The notes beneath the pieces were generated by a model. The model saw only the letters and a list, made by a program, of their open reading frames with translations, had not been told where the DNA came from and ran no database searches. From Cyclina sinensis (taxonomy: Eukaryota > Mollusca > Bivalvia > Venerida > Veneridae), in the NCBI GenBank assembly GCA_012932295.1, contig JAAONU010000013.1:4820603-4884602 (forward strand): a DNA stretch of 64,000 nucleotides, in the 5' to 3' direction. The translations under genes and the position numbers were made by a program. Below, one piece after another: positions 14,000 through 25,412 of the stretch (positions are counted from its first letter, which is position 1; the number at the start of each line of letters is the position of its first letter).

Positions 14000-14040
14000 T
14001 GACGTCGTGCGTCACGCTCCTGTAGCTAACAATGACGTCA
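14000..14040. promoter_or_regulatory. CRE-like cluster (TGACGTCA)
   Basis: A full palindromic cAMP-response element, TGACGTCA, lies at 14033-14040, and a near-match TGACGTCG at 14000-14007 is followed by GCGTCACG. Such sites bind CREB/ATF bZIP factors. The cluster is about 3 kb upstream of the first coding exon, so a role as promoter or enhancer of that gene is possible but unproven. Two TGACGTCT near-matches at about 19080-19107 in intron 1 are similar. Confidence 0.3.
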
Positions 14041-17038
14041 CGTTCGTTTTTATATTATCAAAATGAAGCCTTGTTTTTCAAACATAAGCCTTATGTATAT
14101 GTCAATGGTTTCATTCCTCGACTGAACATGTTTAAATGCTTGACGAAGGATTGTCTTACTGAGTCAGTTTGACGAATAATGATCAATTTTCCTGCTCAGT
14201 TAGAAACACCATTCGTTTGAGGCAGCTAAACATGCATGTCCAAACTAGGCGTGTATAAGTATGAATTAAGGATTTATAGCTCAATGTTTTGTGCATCTTT
14301 GCTGGCACAAGAAAAATACTGCTTACAAAAAACATATGAAACATGAGAAGGTGCAAAGAAAGAGGGGATGCCTGGAAATGGCTAATATGAAAGTTTTCGT
14401 GTTGTTCAGGACCTATTACCCTCAAACGAATGTTCATATCGGATGCAATGTTTCATATAATATATACAGGATTAGTTTTTCCTTCTTTTAATCCTTTTTT
14501 TGTCGATCCCAAAGTCCTCTTTGAAAGGGTTTCAGGAGAAGCACAGAAATCGCTGAAGATATAGGTTATAACTTTTCTAGCTGATCTGTGAAAGCAATCA
14601 CATAGCAAAGAATAATCGTTCAATAAACTACCGACCTTACTATAATACTTTTGTTGATGAAAGCAGGCGCATTTACCTTTGTAAAAACTAGGAAAAAATT
14701 GTTTGTTTGAGTACGTTTGTATTGATCGCTTCATCTTTTGTACCGGACGCTATTGTTTCTTCGCGGACTGTTTTCAGGTTCTATTGCGGCTGCCTCAGAG
14801 TTGTGTATCTTGTGTTGGTCGCTTTCAGTGTCGTCCGATAAAAATTTGTCGTCTGCAAATTCTCGTCTGCTAATCTCTTTGAAAGATCATCGATTTTCAG
14901 ATAAGAGAAAAATGGCTTTTACTACAGGGTATAGAGATTGTAATACATTATTTGAAAGCTAGGGTTAATTCGGATTTTTGTTTTGTATACTGTAGAATGA
15001 TTAACATTTATATGAAAACAGTGTAAATTGATTTGGAATCTGTAGCAGACGACAATTTTATGTTAGTGAGGTCTGGACTGAATATTTTTATATTGAACAT
15101 ACGAGTATCAGGTAAATATATTTAGTAGACTTTATCCTTATTGAACTCAAAACTTTTGTTTTAGTACAGATAACGATAAAAAATGTCAAGGGCGTTTTCA
15201 TATCTGTTTTATCCGTGTATTAATGCATATAATTTATCAATCTTTTTAAAATAAAAAATTCAGAAGTTTTGTAACATGTTTTAACAATTTATGTCAATCT
15301 TGCTACGCCAGGTGATAACCATTTCATTGAACAAGATATATATATAAATAGGTCCTATTTGAAAGACACTGCATTGAACGAAGCTTAGGGCACATGGACT
15401 AAATGTTCCAAAGAAAGAATCCTAGACAATAATCTACTTAGACAGACGGATCAGACAGAGGGAGATCACATTTTGTCTTATAATATACATGTATATTTTT
15501 TATGTTAAATCCGCTTTTATTCTTAAGGGAGTTTCAGAATACTTACCAATATTAATTCCATTGTATTTTTTTCACTCAGTTTGGGGTCGTTAGTTCACAG
15601 AGTTTTGTTTTTACGATGGGTTCATGTTTTATTTCAACATGTTATTTTTTAAATTAAATTTTTGAAAATACGCTTATAGTTTATTATATCTTTGGAGACG
15701 TTAAGCATCGTTAATGTGGATACCATAGAATAATAACGAAGGCAGTCAGGGTTACTGTTATACACATTCTCTGAAGTTCAGCGTACTAAAAAAGTGCGAA
15801 ATGAGCCATATTATTGTCAACGAACTACCGTGAGTTATTTGCCGTTTTTCCATGTCCCTTACTTTATTTTTCTGAAAAAAAAAAAAACCCAAACCGTTTG
15901 CATTTATACTCCCATGCATGGTTTTCTACTTTTTTTTTTTGGAGAACGTGCATTTTTTATTCTTGTAGACTTTTGAATTTCACAAAATTATATCATTCCT
16001 GGATCTTCCGGAATGTGTAACATTCTGGAATTTTAAACATCCGTGAACCTGGAAAAATCATGACTTCCATCCTTTGTGAAGTTTAAAAAATCCGTGGACT
16101 TTTTTCAGAGACTTGTAAAGTCCATAAAATTTCACATTCGTGGCCTTGTTACATTGAAGACCTCCTACATTCGTGACCTTTAAACCTTTGTGGACTTGTA
16201 ACATTCGTACAGCTTAAACATTCTTAGACTTGTAACGTACATAACTTTAAGCTTTTGTGCGATTATAACTAGACTTGTTATATTATTTGTAGGCTGATAA
16301 TTTTCGTGGACTCATAACGTAAGAGGACGCGAAAAGCTCATAGAGTGATTGCTGCTTGTGGACTTGGAGCAATCACGGACATATACATGTATAGCAAACC
16401 TGGCTTAATAACATTTATATTCAAATCTTTGAAATATGACGATCTAATCCATGAACTGTAATAATAGAAGCTGTTCTCATATTTATTTTTCATCTTAATT
16501 TCATTCTTGGTCATAACACATTATTAATGCAGAACAATTCTTCAAGAGGTATAAAAAATAAGATTTTATAAATATCTTCTAAAAGACATTAAGAAAACAA
16601 TGAAGTGTCATAATATACAGATAAAGATTCATAAATAGGCAAACAATAAGTTTTAAATTCAACACATTTTTCAGCGAATTAAGCGAAGAGAATTTATTGC
16701 TCTTAATACATTCAAAGTGGACATTTAAATACACCAGACCCAATAGACAAAGTGAAAATTCGATTCAGGTGACCAAATATTTATTCAATAAAAACTAGTT
16801 TCAAATGATTAGGTAAGATATTATTTTGACGTAAAATTATAGGGATATTTCAACAGGTTTGACTACTTACCAAGTTTGGTATTATCTGCACGAAGGTTTT
16901 TTTATCCGATCATCCTTCCAACCACAAATCTGAAGTAGGTATGTGTGTTTAGTAAGGGCAAGAAACAACATTTTTTTCTGCCCCGGAACACTATTAAAAC
17001 TAACAAGAAATAAAGATTTTTTTACACTATATTTCCAG
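14041..17038. other. upstream region of the gene, mostly unique
   Basis: No coding exon was found. It may contain a non-coding first exon, because the first coding exon has an acceptor-like site just before it, but I could not place one. A degenerate short repeat lies at 16020-16330 and is listed separately. Confidence 0.4.
16020..16330. repeat. degenerate short tandem repeat
   Basis: Variants of ACATTCGTGGACTTGTAA recur many times with irregular spacing, for example as CCGTGGACTT, TTGTGGACTTGTAACATT and TTCGTGGACTCATAAC. It reads as an old, decayed minisatellite. No fixed period could be assigned by eye. Confidence 0.55.
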
Positions 17039-17089
17039 GTATCAAAGCGACAGATATAGTAATGATATAATGATGGAGTGAGGTCAACA
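17039..17089 (+). other. probable 5' UTR with upstream acceptor
   Basis: A pyrimidine-rich stretch ends in ATTTCCAG at 17038, a plausible 3' splice site. The segment to the ATG would then be 5' UTR. An in-frame TGA at 17063 shows that the reading frame cannot extend further upstream, which supports the ATG at 17090. The matching upstream non-coding exon was not found. Confidence 0.45.
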
Positions 17090-18094
17090 ATGGGATCAGG
17101 AGTTAGTACTGTATGTGGAAGCAAACGTTCGGTACTTATTTCAAACAGTGTACGGAAATTACCGACAATCCGTGAAGATGACATAGATTCTGACATCGAC
17201 ATCGAGGCGGAAATTGAAATAAAACCAACCGCGGGAAAATTGCATCAGGCAGAATCACGTGACTCCGGTATCGGTGAAAACGATGTACCCAATGGTTATT
17301 TGTTTCAACGACAAAATGTGACCACTTACGTGAAAAACTCTTCTGATTCAAGTCCGGAAAAGTCTAGAGAATATAAAAATAATGAACACAATGAACAGGC
17401 GACACGGGCTTCACGACCTCATTCCTGTCGCCTTGGTCACAGAGGTCACAAAGGTCAACCAGAAAGCGCTAGAAGTAATAAAAAGACAGAATTATCGGAG
17501 TCACAAATCAGACGGTTAGTGAGGTCTGCTAAAGGAGATCCTTCACTCAGTCAGAGTGACCAAAACTGTGAAAATCCTAAGGATGATCTGTCAGACGACA
17601 CGTTGTCATTAAATAGTGTTAGCTCAGTATCACCAGACAGACGGACTAACTCGCGCCCAAAAAGTGCTCGCAGACGACTCAACAAAAGAAACAGAAACTT
17701 AAAAAATGATGGGAAAAATTCAACGAGACTTATCAGCGACTTGGACAGTTCTACAGACACCGAAATCAGTGATACCGACATGCTTTCAATACCGGACGAG
17801 ACCGGTGCATTCAATCGGAACAAGGATAATGCGCCACACAGAAAGGGATGGGTACGAAACGAGGACTTTACTGACGTCATGATTTCTTCGTCGGTGACGC
17901 CTCGAATCGGCGCGCCGACGGGTATGTACAGAATTGTAAGTGGTACTTATTCGGATATGGACGTTAACCTGGCGAAGAAAGCTAGCGAACGGTCTATATC
18001 AAGTATTATACTAACGCCCATGGATGGCCTCATCACTCCCACTAATTCGGAATGTTTTGATGCACCTTCTGATTTGTGTAATCACTGTGAAGGG
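17090..18094 (+). CDS. KY/hillarin-like protein, coding exon 1 (start)
   Basis: First coding exon, 335 codons. The start ATG has a strong context (CAACAATGG, A at -3 and G at +4), and an in-frame stop lies upstream. The protein opens MGSGVSTVCG: Gly2, Ser6 and small residues between them fit the N-myristoyltransferase consensus, and Cys9 could be palmitoylated, so membrane anchoring is predicted. The rest is low-complexity and probably disordered: an acidic patch (EDDIDSDIDIEAEIEI, about residues 29-44), the motif RDSGIGE, a basic segment RPKSARRRLNKRNRNLK, and acidic Ser/Thr/Asp runs such as DLDSSTDTEISDTD. It ends CNHCEG before a perfect GTGAGT donor in phase 0. Codon-level GC is clearly above the flanking DNA. 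No enzyme domain is visible in this exon. The family assignment rests on exon 10. Confidence 0.85.
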
Positions 18095-21000
18095 GTGAGT
18101 GTATATATATCTGTGTTCTTTAACCTTATAAAGTGAGATTCTTGCTTCTGTTATTCACTTTTGAGATCTATATGGTTTGAGATTGAGACAACTAAAATTG
18201 ATAACACATGATCTGGGTACCCCGGCATTTGAAAATGACACTGAAGTGAGCAAAAAAAAAAAAAAAAAAGACTTTAAAGCAAGCATCTCACTTGTAACTG
18301 AGTCAGCCTTTTTCACACATGATTTGTCTTCCTGGGTAATTATATAAAATAAAAGCCGTGGTCTATGAAGATAAAACTAGATCAAATCATTTTGTTGCTG
18401 AGTATTTTGTGTTGGTAACAAAATTTGTAGTTGTTTCAAAGTATCGTAAAGAAATATTTAATTTATCAGAAATTCAAGAAACGTCTGTCATGAAATAGAC
18501 AGAATTATCAGTCATGTGACCAAGAGGCTGACTACGTCACGTGATCATACAAAATGTCCATACTTGTATAATGATACAAAAATCACAGTAACTTTGAATA
18601 AGCAGGAAGTTACATATTGCCTGAAGATTTAACCGTAGAAGACCGTTCACGCAAAAGTCTTAAGCGGCCTGTGGATTTTAAAAGTAAGATTAACTGGTTT
18701 TTGAAGTTATATATGATTACCTTTTTTTAAAGAAATCGCCCTGAAATCTGCAACAATTTATGTGTTGAAACTTTTCAGGATTATTGAAAATGACCTGTTT
18801 AATTACAGTGTATTTGTTTTTTTTCAAGACAACTGAAAAACTTTTCACGACAAGTAGAATTATTTTTTAAGAAAATGGAAATTTAGCAATTGAAAAAAAC
18901 GGAACCTTTAACAATAAATAAAAATGAATTTTGATGAAAACTAAATTTATTGTATATTTTTCTATATTTTTTTCTTATCTATATTCCTATATCAACCACG
19001 TGTTGTTTCGGCGATATTCTACAGAAAAAAAAAGCTTTTTGTCATATTGGCGTTGACTTTAATTTGAAATTAGAAATCGTGACGTCTTAAAACAAAAAAA
19101 TGACGTCTGAAGTTTCTTTTTGCAAAGTTATTTGGCAATGAACTTCGCAACATTTGACTGCCATATTTAACTACGGCGTTTAGACTAGACGATCATGTAC
19201 ATAGAGACATGGTGAAGTTCTAGTTTTGAAAATGCTTAAAAATTCCCTTAACAGTGTAGGCTTGTGTATTTTTCTCAAGATATCAACTTGTGTAGACAAA
19301 CCTGAAATGAACTTCAAAAAGAAAAGTTGTCAGTTTTATTATTATTTTTATTATTATTATTATGTTACAATGTTGGCAAAATAACAACACGGGCATGAAT
19401 TTCTAAGCAGCGAAAATTATATGGCCAATTGTTTGGTTTGTTTATTTAGATATTGTTGACTTTTGATGCATTTTTTCTTCATTTCAAGCTACGAACATAT
19501 ATATATTTCAGTCTAAACTTAGCCAGTGAAAGTAATAGATTCTTAAATATGACTAAAACGAACAAAGTTTCGCTATATAATTCTAGATGTACAGCACATG
19601 TATAATGATAATATCAAAATATTCAGCAGTAATAGTTGATACAATATGTCTTGCAATATTCTTTCCTTCGTAAAATTTGGGTCTTATATCTGCAATTCGG
19701 TTATTGCATTAAAATTTTAAAACAAAATATGACGAGTGTACAGCTGGGGTTTTGGCGTCTGTCACTGGCCCAGCGGTTGGTAAGAGCTAATAGGATTTTA
19801 TGCATGCAGCCCATGGTATAGTGTACACCTACCCAACTTCACCGCCACCACATCATAACAGAAAAATGCATTTTAATTATATTAAATTTCTTTTGACAGA
19901 ATTGATATATCGGCATATTGTCGCCAAATATAGGTATTTTCGCGACAACTTAATGCATTTAAAGAGCTGTCTGTGGATTATAGATTTGCCAAAACAAACA
20001 AGCAGTCAGCAGTAATAAACCATGCCATAATTGCTTCTATAGTTGTTAATGAATCAATTGTAACACGGCTTATTCACGTATCTAGGGATTGTAACAAACA
20101 AAACCCCAATCAATTCAGGAACTTTATGGCGTCTACAGGTCCTTAACAAAGCATTTTTATATTTATTTCTGCGCAGTAATGGATGTTAAAATGAATAGCT
20201 AAATGGATAATATTCCGGCGTGAGCCATAATTGAAAGCAATATAAATACACATGTATACAGGTATAGTGCTAAAATATTTACCCCAACTCATTCATATTC
20301 CGTCGTAGTAAAGCAGGCAACCATTTCTCAGTGCCCCGTATTTTATAACGGTGTTTTGATGTAAATAAGCAGTTATTTGATTGATTGTGGTGACATTTAG
20401 AAACATCCCATAACTTAAAAAGTAAATTATGAAATGGTTTTATTTCTGCATTTATTGGCCGGTGGGATATTAAACTATTAGATTGACTAAGGTTAACATC
20501 TTTTTTTTTTCTGGAGAGAAGCAACAGCTCATTCCGAAGGAAAATGTGCAAACTGTTATAGATGAGGATCGATTTTCAACAATGTTATAGCTATCAGATG
20601 ATCTTGCAACGTTCGTTGCCAGTTTTAATTTTACGTTTTATAGGGCACAAAATAATAGAAAACAATGAGTAATAGACAGATACTTACTTGAATGAACGAC
20701 TGTGCTGCCTTCAAACTTTTTTACGAAAGACAGCTCTGCTCAGTGAGAGTCTGGTCCATGATGTTGAAACGCTTATTCTGGATTGATATGAAATTTGATA
20801 ATCTTTACAGTCTGACGTCATCAGTGACTATCATTTGTCTTGTTGGAACTACTTGCAAGGACTTCTTTGGAACTACTTGTAATATATTTTATTACATGGA
20901 ACACATGTATCAGATTTTTATGTATTGTTAGGCCGTATTAATCCATATGTTCCTGTCATGGAAAATTCCGAAGTAATCCGAGTTGACACGGAATTTTTAC

Positions 21001-22725
21001 GCAATGAAGTCCAAAATTATCTCTGATATAATGCGGAGACATACTCAAATTACTTTCAGCTCACTCTGTTTCACGAATGCTTATATAATATCATTTTCTT
21101 ACATACTTGGGCCTCATAACTCACAGGTTTCAAGTTACCCAAACGGAAGATTCCGAAGATGACCGAGTCATACGATTGGTCATTTATATATGTATATGGA
21201 TAGGTTTTTTTAAAGTGTGATCGACGGCCATTGTCCCTGCTTTAATTTTTGCCTTTTTGCCCTTACCATGCATGCTTGTACGAATTCATTTAAAGAATGC
21301 TTACAAATGACTATTTTTGATACTTTTTAAAGATATGTAAATGTTATAACTGTTCAATATTTTCCGTTAGATATTCAGTCATAAATCGAAAACTGCACCG
21401 GAGAAAACAATGTGGGTGTTTTTGACAACCCATGAGTTTGACATAGTTGATAAGTTATGGAGGGTACGAACCCAGGCCATGGCGATGCAGGTATCACAAT
21501 CTCTTAGGGTGATGTTCACAACAAAGTTTAAATCTTTATAGTGTATCACGTCTCTTTTTTTCCTTAATAATGTCTGTTATTTCCTTATACTATATTTGAA
21601 ATGCACGTTTGGTGGTGTTTGAGTAGAACATTTATATTTGAATGATTCTATGCATAATCATATCAGTTTCTTGGTGTGATGCAATCAAGATCACGTGATT
21701 GCCAACTAAGCTCTCTTGGTAGAGGAATGCTGACAGTTTCTATAACTTTTCATTTTACATAAAATAAAGATGACATTGACCTCAAACTTCAAACCGGACT
21801 CTATTTCAAACAACTGTTTAGTATTTATTTCTTAAAAACTTAGCATAGGGTCATGAAGAATGGTCAACGCCTAAGACACCGGCCCCACCTTGTAAGTCTG
21901 AAAATATTTTAAAAAATACATATATCGTCTATATAACCCTGGTATTGTAGGCTTTGACCATTCTGCAGTCGTCATTGAAACTGAGGATCATCAGTGGCTT
22001 GGTCGTATAACATAATTGTACATTAACTGGCGACTATGCCGCATTGCTTTTGGCGACAAGCTTCAGCTATAGTTATCATCTAGTAACATATTTAGTTCGG
22101 ATTGGGCCCTATATTTATTGTTATTTTTGTATAGTTTTATTTCAACTGTCGGTGGTAAGAAGTTACTACATGGGTTGTAGTTGTATTCTCATTTTTAAGA
22201 TAAATATGAGCACCTTTGCTCGAACGTGGCTGTTAAGTTGTGTGTACCTTTGCAAAGACTCTACATAAGCGTCATGGTTGTTCACAATTTGTATAATTCC
22301 CATGTAGGTTTGCTGTGAACACTCCTGTTTCTTAAATCTGGCACTTACAGATTATTACTAACACTTTTCATATTATATTTGTTAACTGATTCAGGTTTTA
22401 GGGTGTACATGTTTGATTCGGTGTGTTGTCTTCTTGTTGTAAAAAAGGCGTTCATGTGTAACATTTTCATAAAAGAATTGCATGAAAACTTGAATTAAAC
22501 TTTTAATAAGAAAAAATATATATATAATGACTTCTTTATCCCATGGATTTTAATATTGTTTAATGTCTTTTGATTTCAGATGAAATTACAAGATTTGTAT
22601 TACATTTTCCAGAAAAAGGCAGTTCGATTTACTTTTCCCCAATTAAATACAAAGAAACAAATATTTTCTTATTTTAGAATAGAAATATGCAAATATCATA
22701 ATGTTTATGATTGGTGAATTTTCAG
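18095..22725 (+). other. intron 1 (4.6 kb)
   Basis: Starts GTGAGT and ends TTTTCAG. It holds poly-A at about 18249-18268, a TTA microsatellite at about 19337-19361, and a bHLH-type site ACGTCACGTGATC near 18533. A tRNA B-box-like word in the reverse sense (GGTTCGTACCC) near 21465 lacks a partner A box. Otherwise unique AT-rich DNA with no exon seen. Confidence 0.7.
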
Positions 22726-22896
22726 AGTCTAGAAGATTTGATTACCTCCCTTACGCAGGCGGTGGAAAGGCTTATTTCAAATGGTCGATGTTTGCCGACA
22801 GACTACGAAAACGTAACAAAAAGCTTACGTTACCAACTTGTTGCCATGGCAATGGGTTACATGTGCAAACAGTCCACTCCACGAATTGAAGTCAAG
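22726..22896 (+). CDS. KY/hillarin-like protein, coding exon 2
   Basis: 57 codons, phase 0 at both ends. The acceptor is AATTTTCAG and the donor is AAG followed by GTACCA. The peptide begins SLEDLITSLTQAVERLIS and continues through YENVTKSLRYQLVAMAMGYM to PRIEVK. It is helix-prone, with a heptad-like spacing of Leu/Ile/Val, unlike the disordered exon 1. No named domain is recognised. The exon status is inferred from matching phase, splice sites and protein-like composition in one frame. Confidence 0.75.
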
Positions 22897-23108
22897 GTAC
22901 CAGATCTTTTTGTTGTGTTATTGTTTAATTTGTACATAAAGATTAAGTGAGAATCACCTGTCTGAAAAAACATTCTCCGCGCAACACAATACAGCCATTA
23001 ACGTTATCACTGACGTTCTGTAGACCAATATTTAACATTTCTAGAGGCAGATATGAAGTTTCGTAAAAAAACAAAGTCCATTTTCAAAAATCCAAATCCA
23101 AATACCAG

Positions 23109-24705
23109 TCTTGTTTTGATTTGTGTTATCAGTCTTGGTGTATGATAGGTGTTGTCAGTATTGCTGTACAATGCATGTTATCAGTCTTGGTGAACAATTC
23201 ATGTTATTTGTCTTGGTGTACGATTTGATGGTTTAAGTCTTGGTGTAGGATTCGTGATATCAGTCTTCGTGTACGATACGTGTTATCAGTTTTCGTGTAC
23301 GATTCATGTTATCGTTCTTGGTGTACGATTTATGTTGTAAGTCTTTGTGATCAATTCGTGTTATCAGTCTTGATGTACAATTTTTGTTATTTGTCTTGAT
23401 GTACGATTCGATGTTATCATGGTGAATGATTCGTGTTATCAGTCTTGGTGTACAATTATTGGTACGATACGTGTTATCAGTCTTTATGTACAATTCAAGT
23501 TATCGGTCTTTGTGTTCAATTCATATTATCTGTCTTGGTGTACAATACATGTTATCTGTGTTGGTGTACAATACGTGTTATCTGTCTTGGTGTACAATAC
23601 ATGTTATCAGTCTTTGTGTACAATACATGATATCAGTCTTGGTGTTCAATGCATGTTATCAGTCTAAGTGTACAATACATGTTATCAGTCTTGGTGTACA
23701 ATACATGTTATCTGTCTTGGTGTACAGTTCATGTTATCAGTCTTAGTGTTCAATGCATGTTATCAGTCTTGGTGTACAATACATGTTATCAGTCTTGGTG
23801 TTCAATGCATGTTATCTGTCTTGGTGTTCAATGCATGTTATCAGTCTTGGTGTTCAATGCATGTTATCAGTCTTGGTGTTAAATGCATGTTATCAGTCTT
23901 GGTGTAAAATTCATATTATCAGTCTTGGTGTTCAATACATGTTATCAGTCTTGGTGTACAAAACATGTTATCAGTCTTTGTGATCAGTGCATGTTATCAG
24001 TCTTGGTGTACAATGCATGTTATTAGTTTTAGTGTACAATTCATGTTATCATTCTTGGTGTACAATTCCTGTTATCAGTCTTGGTGTACAATACATGTTA
24101 TCAGTCTTGGTGTCCAATACATGTTATCAGTGTTAGTGTACAATTTATGTTAGCAGACTTAGTGTACAATACATGTTATCAGTCTTGGTGTACAATACAT
24201 GTTATCAGTGTTAGTGTACAATACATGTTATCAGTCTTGGTGTACAAAACATGTTATCAGTCTAAGTGTACAATACATGTAATCAGTCTTGGTGTACAAT
24301 ACACGTAATTAGTCTTAATGTACAATTCCTGTTATCAGTCTTAGGGTACAATACATTTTATCAGTCTTGGTGTACAATACATGTTATCAGTCTTGGTGTA
24401 TGATTCATGTTTTCTGTCTTGCTGTACAATGCATGTTATCAGTCTTGGTGTACAATTCATGTTATCAGTCTTGGTGTACAATGCATGTTATCAGTCTTGG
24501 TGTACAATTAATGTTATCAGTCTCAGTGTATATTACATGTTATTAGTCTTAGTATACAATACATGTTATCAGTCTTGGTGTACAATGCATGTTATTAGTT
24601 TAAGTGTACAATACATGTTATCAGTCTTGGTGTACAATACATGTTATCAGTCTTGAAGTACAATACATGTTATCAGTCTTGGTGTGCAATTCGTTTGTTA
24701 TCCGT
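23109..24705. repeat. 26-bp minisatellite, about 60 copies
   Basis: The consensus unit is CATGTTATCAGTCTTGGTGT plus ACAATA, 26 bases, repeated over about 1.6 kb. The left 350 bases are more divergent and the centre is nearly uniform. Because 26 is not a multiple of three and the unit has few stops, all plus frames show a 26-residue pseudo-repeat rich in Cys, Val and Tyr. These frames are not genes: they lie inside an intron and have no start context. The core GTTATCAGTCT also occurs in the 41-bp array of intron 5. Confidence 0.95.
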
Positions 24706-24859
24706 GAATAATAACACGTGTCATTAGTTTTGGTTAAGACATTTTGGTTTCAGCATTCTTTGTGAACGATTCGTGTGCCGTGAGTTTTTGTGTGTCACCT
24801 TTTTCTGTGAACGATTCATGGGACATCAGTATTAGTGTTAAGTCCGTATGTCATCGATT

Positions 24860-25412
24860 TTACGTTCGTTTGACATTAGTCATACGGTTCCTTTGTCAAC
24901 AGTTCATGTGACATTAGTCTTATGGTTCATGTGACATTAGACTACGGTTCATGTGACATTAGACTTACGGTTCATGTGACATTAGACTTACAGTTCGTGT
25001 GACATAAGTCTTACAGTTCATGTGACATTAGTCTTACGGTTCATGTAATATTAGTCTTACGGTTCATATGATATTAGTCTTATGGTTCATGTGACATTAG
25101 ACTTACGCTTCATGTGACATTAGACTTACGCTTCATGTGACATTAGACTTACGCTTCATGTGACATTAGACTTACGCTTCATGTGACATTAGACTTACGC
25201 TTCATGTGACATTAGACTTACAGTTCATGTGATATTAGACTTACGCTTCATGTGACATTAGACTTACGGTTCATGTGATATTAGTCTTACGGTTCATGTG
25301 ACATTAGTCTTACGGTTCATGTGACATTAGACTTACGGTTCATGTGACATTAGTCTTACGGTTCATGTGACATTAGTCTTACGGTTCATGTGACATTAGT
25401 CTTACGGTTCTG
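24860..25412. repeat. 23-bp minisatellite, about 23 copies
   Basis: The consensus unit is TTCATGTGACATTAGTCTTA plus CGG, 23 bases. A subfamily with ACTTACGC occupies about 25100-25260. It follows the 26-bp array after a mixed zone (24705-24860) whose units look intermediate, and both units share the order CATGT then AGTCTT. Confidence 0.93.

Noticed and set aside
23260..24656. Many overlapping open frames with Cys/Val/Tyr repeats
   Set aside because: They are three-frame readings of the 26-bp minisatellite, on both strands, inside an intron. The unit length, not selection, keeps them open.
23109..25412. CRISPR-like appearance of regular short repeats
   Set aside because: The repeats are contiguous, without unique spacers, and the context is a eukaryotic intron.
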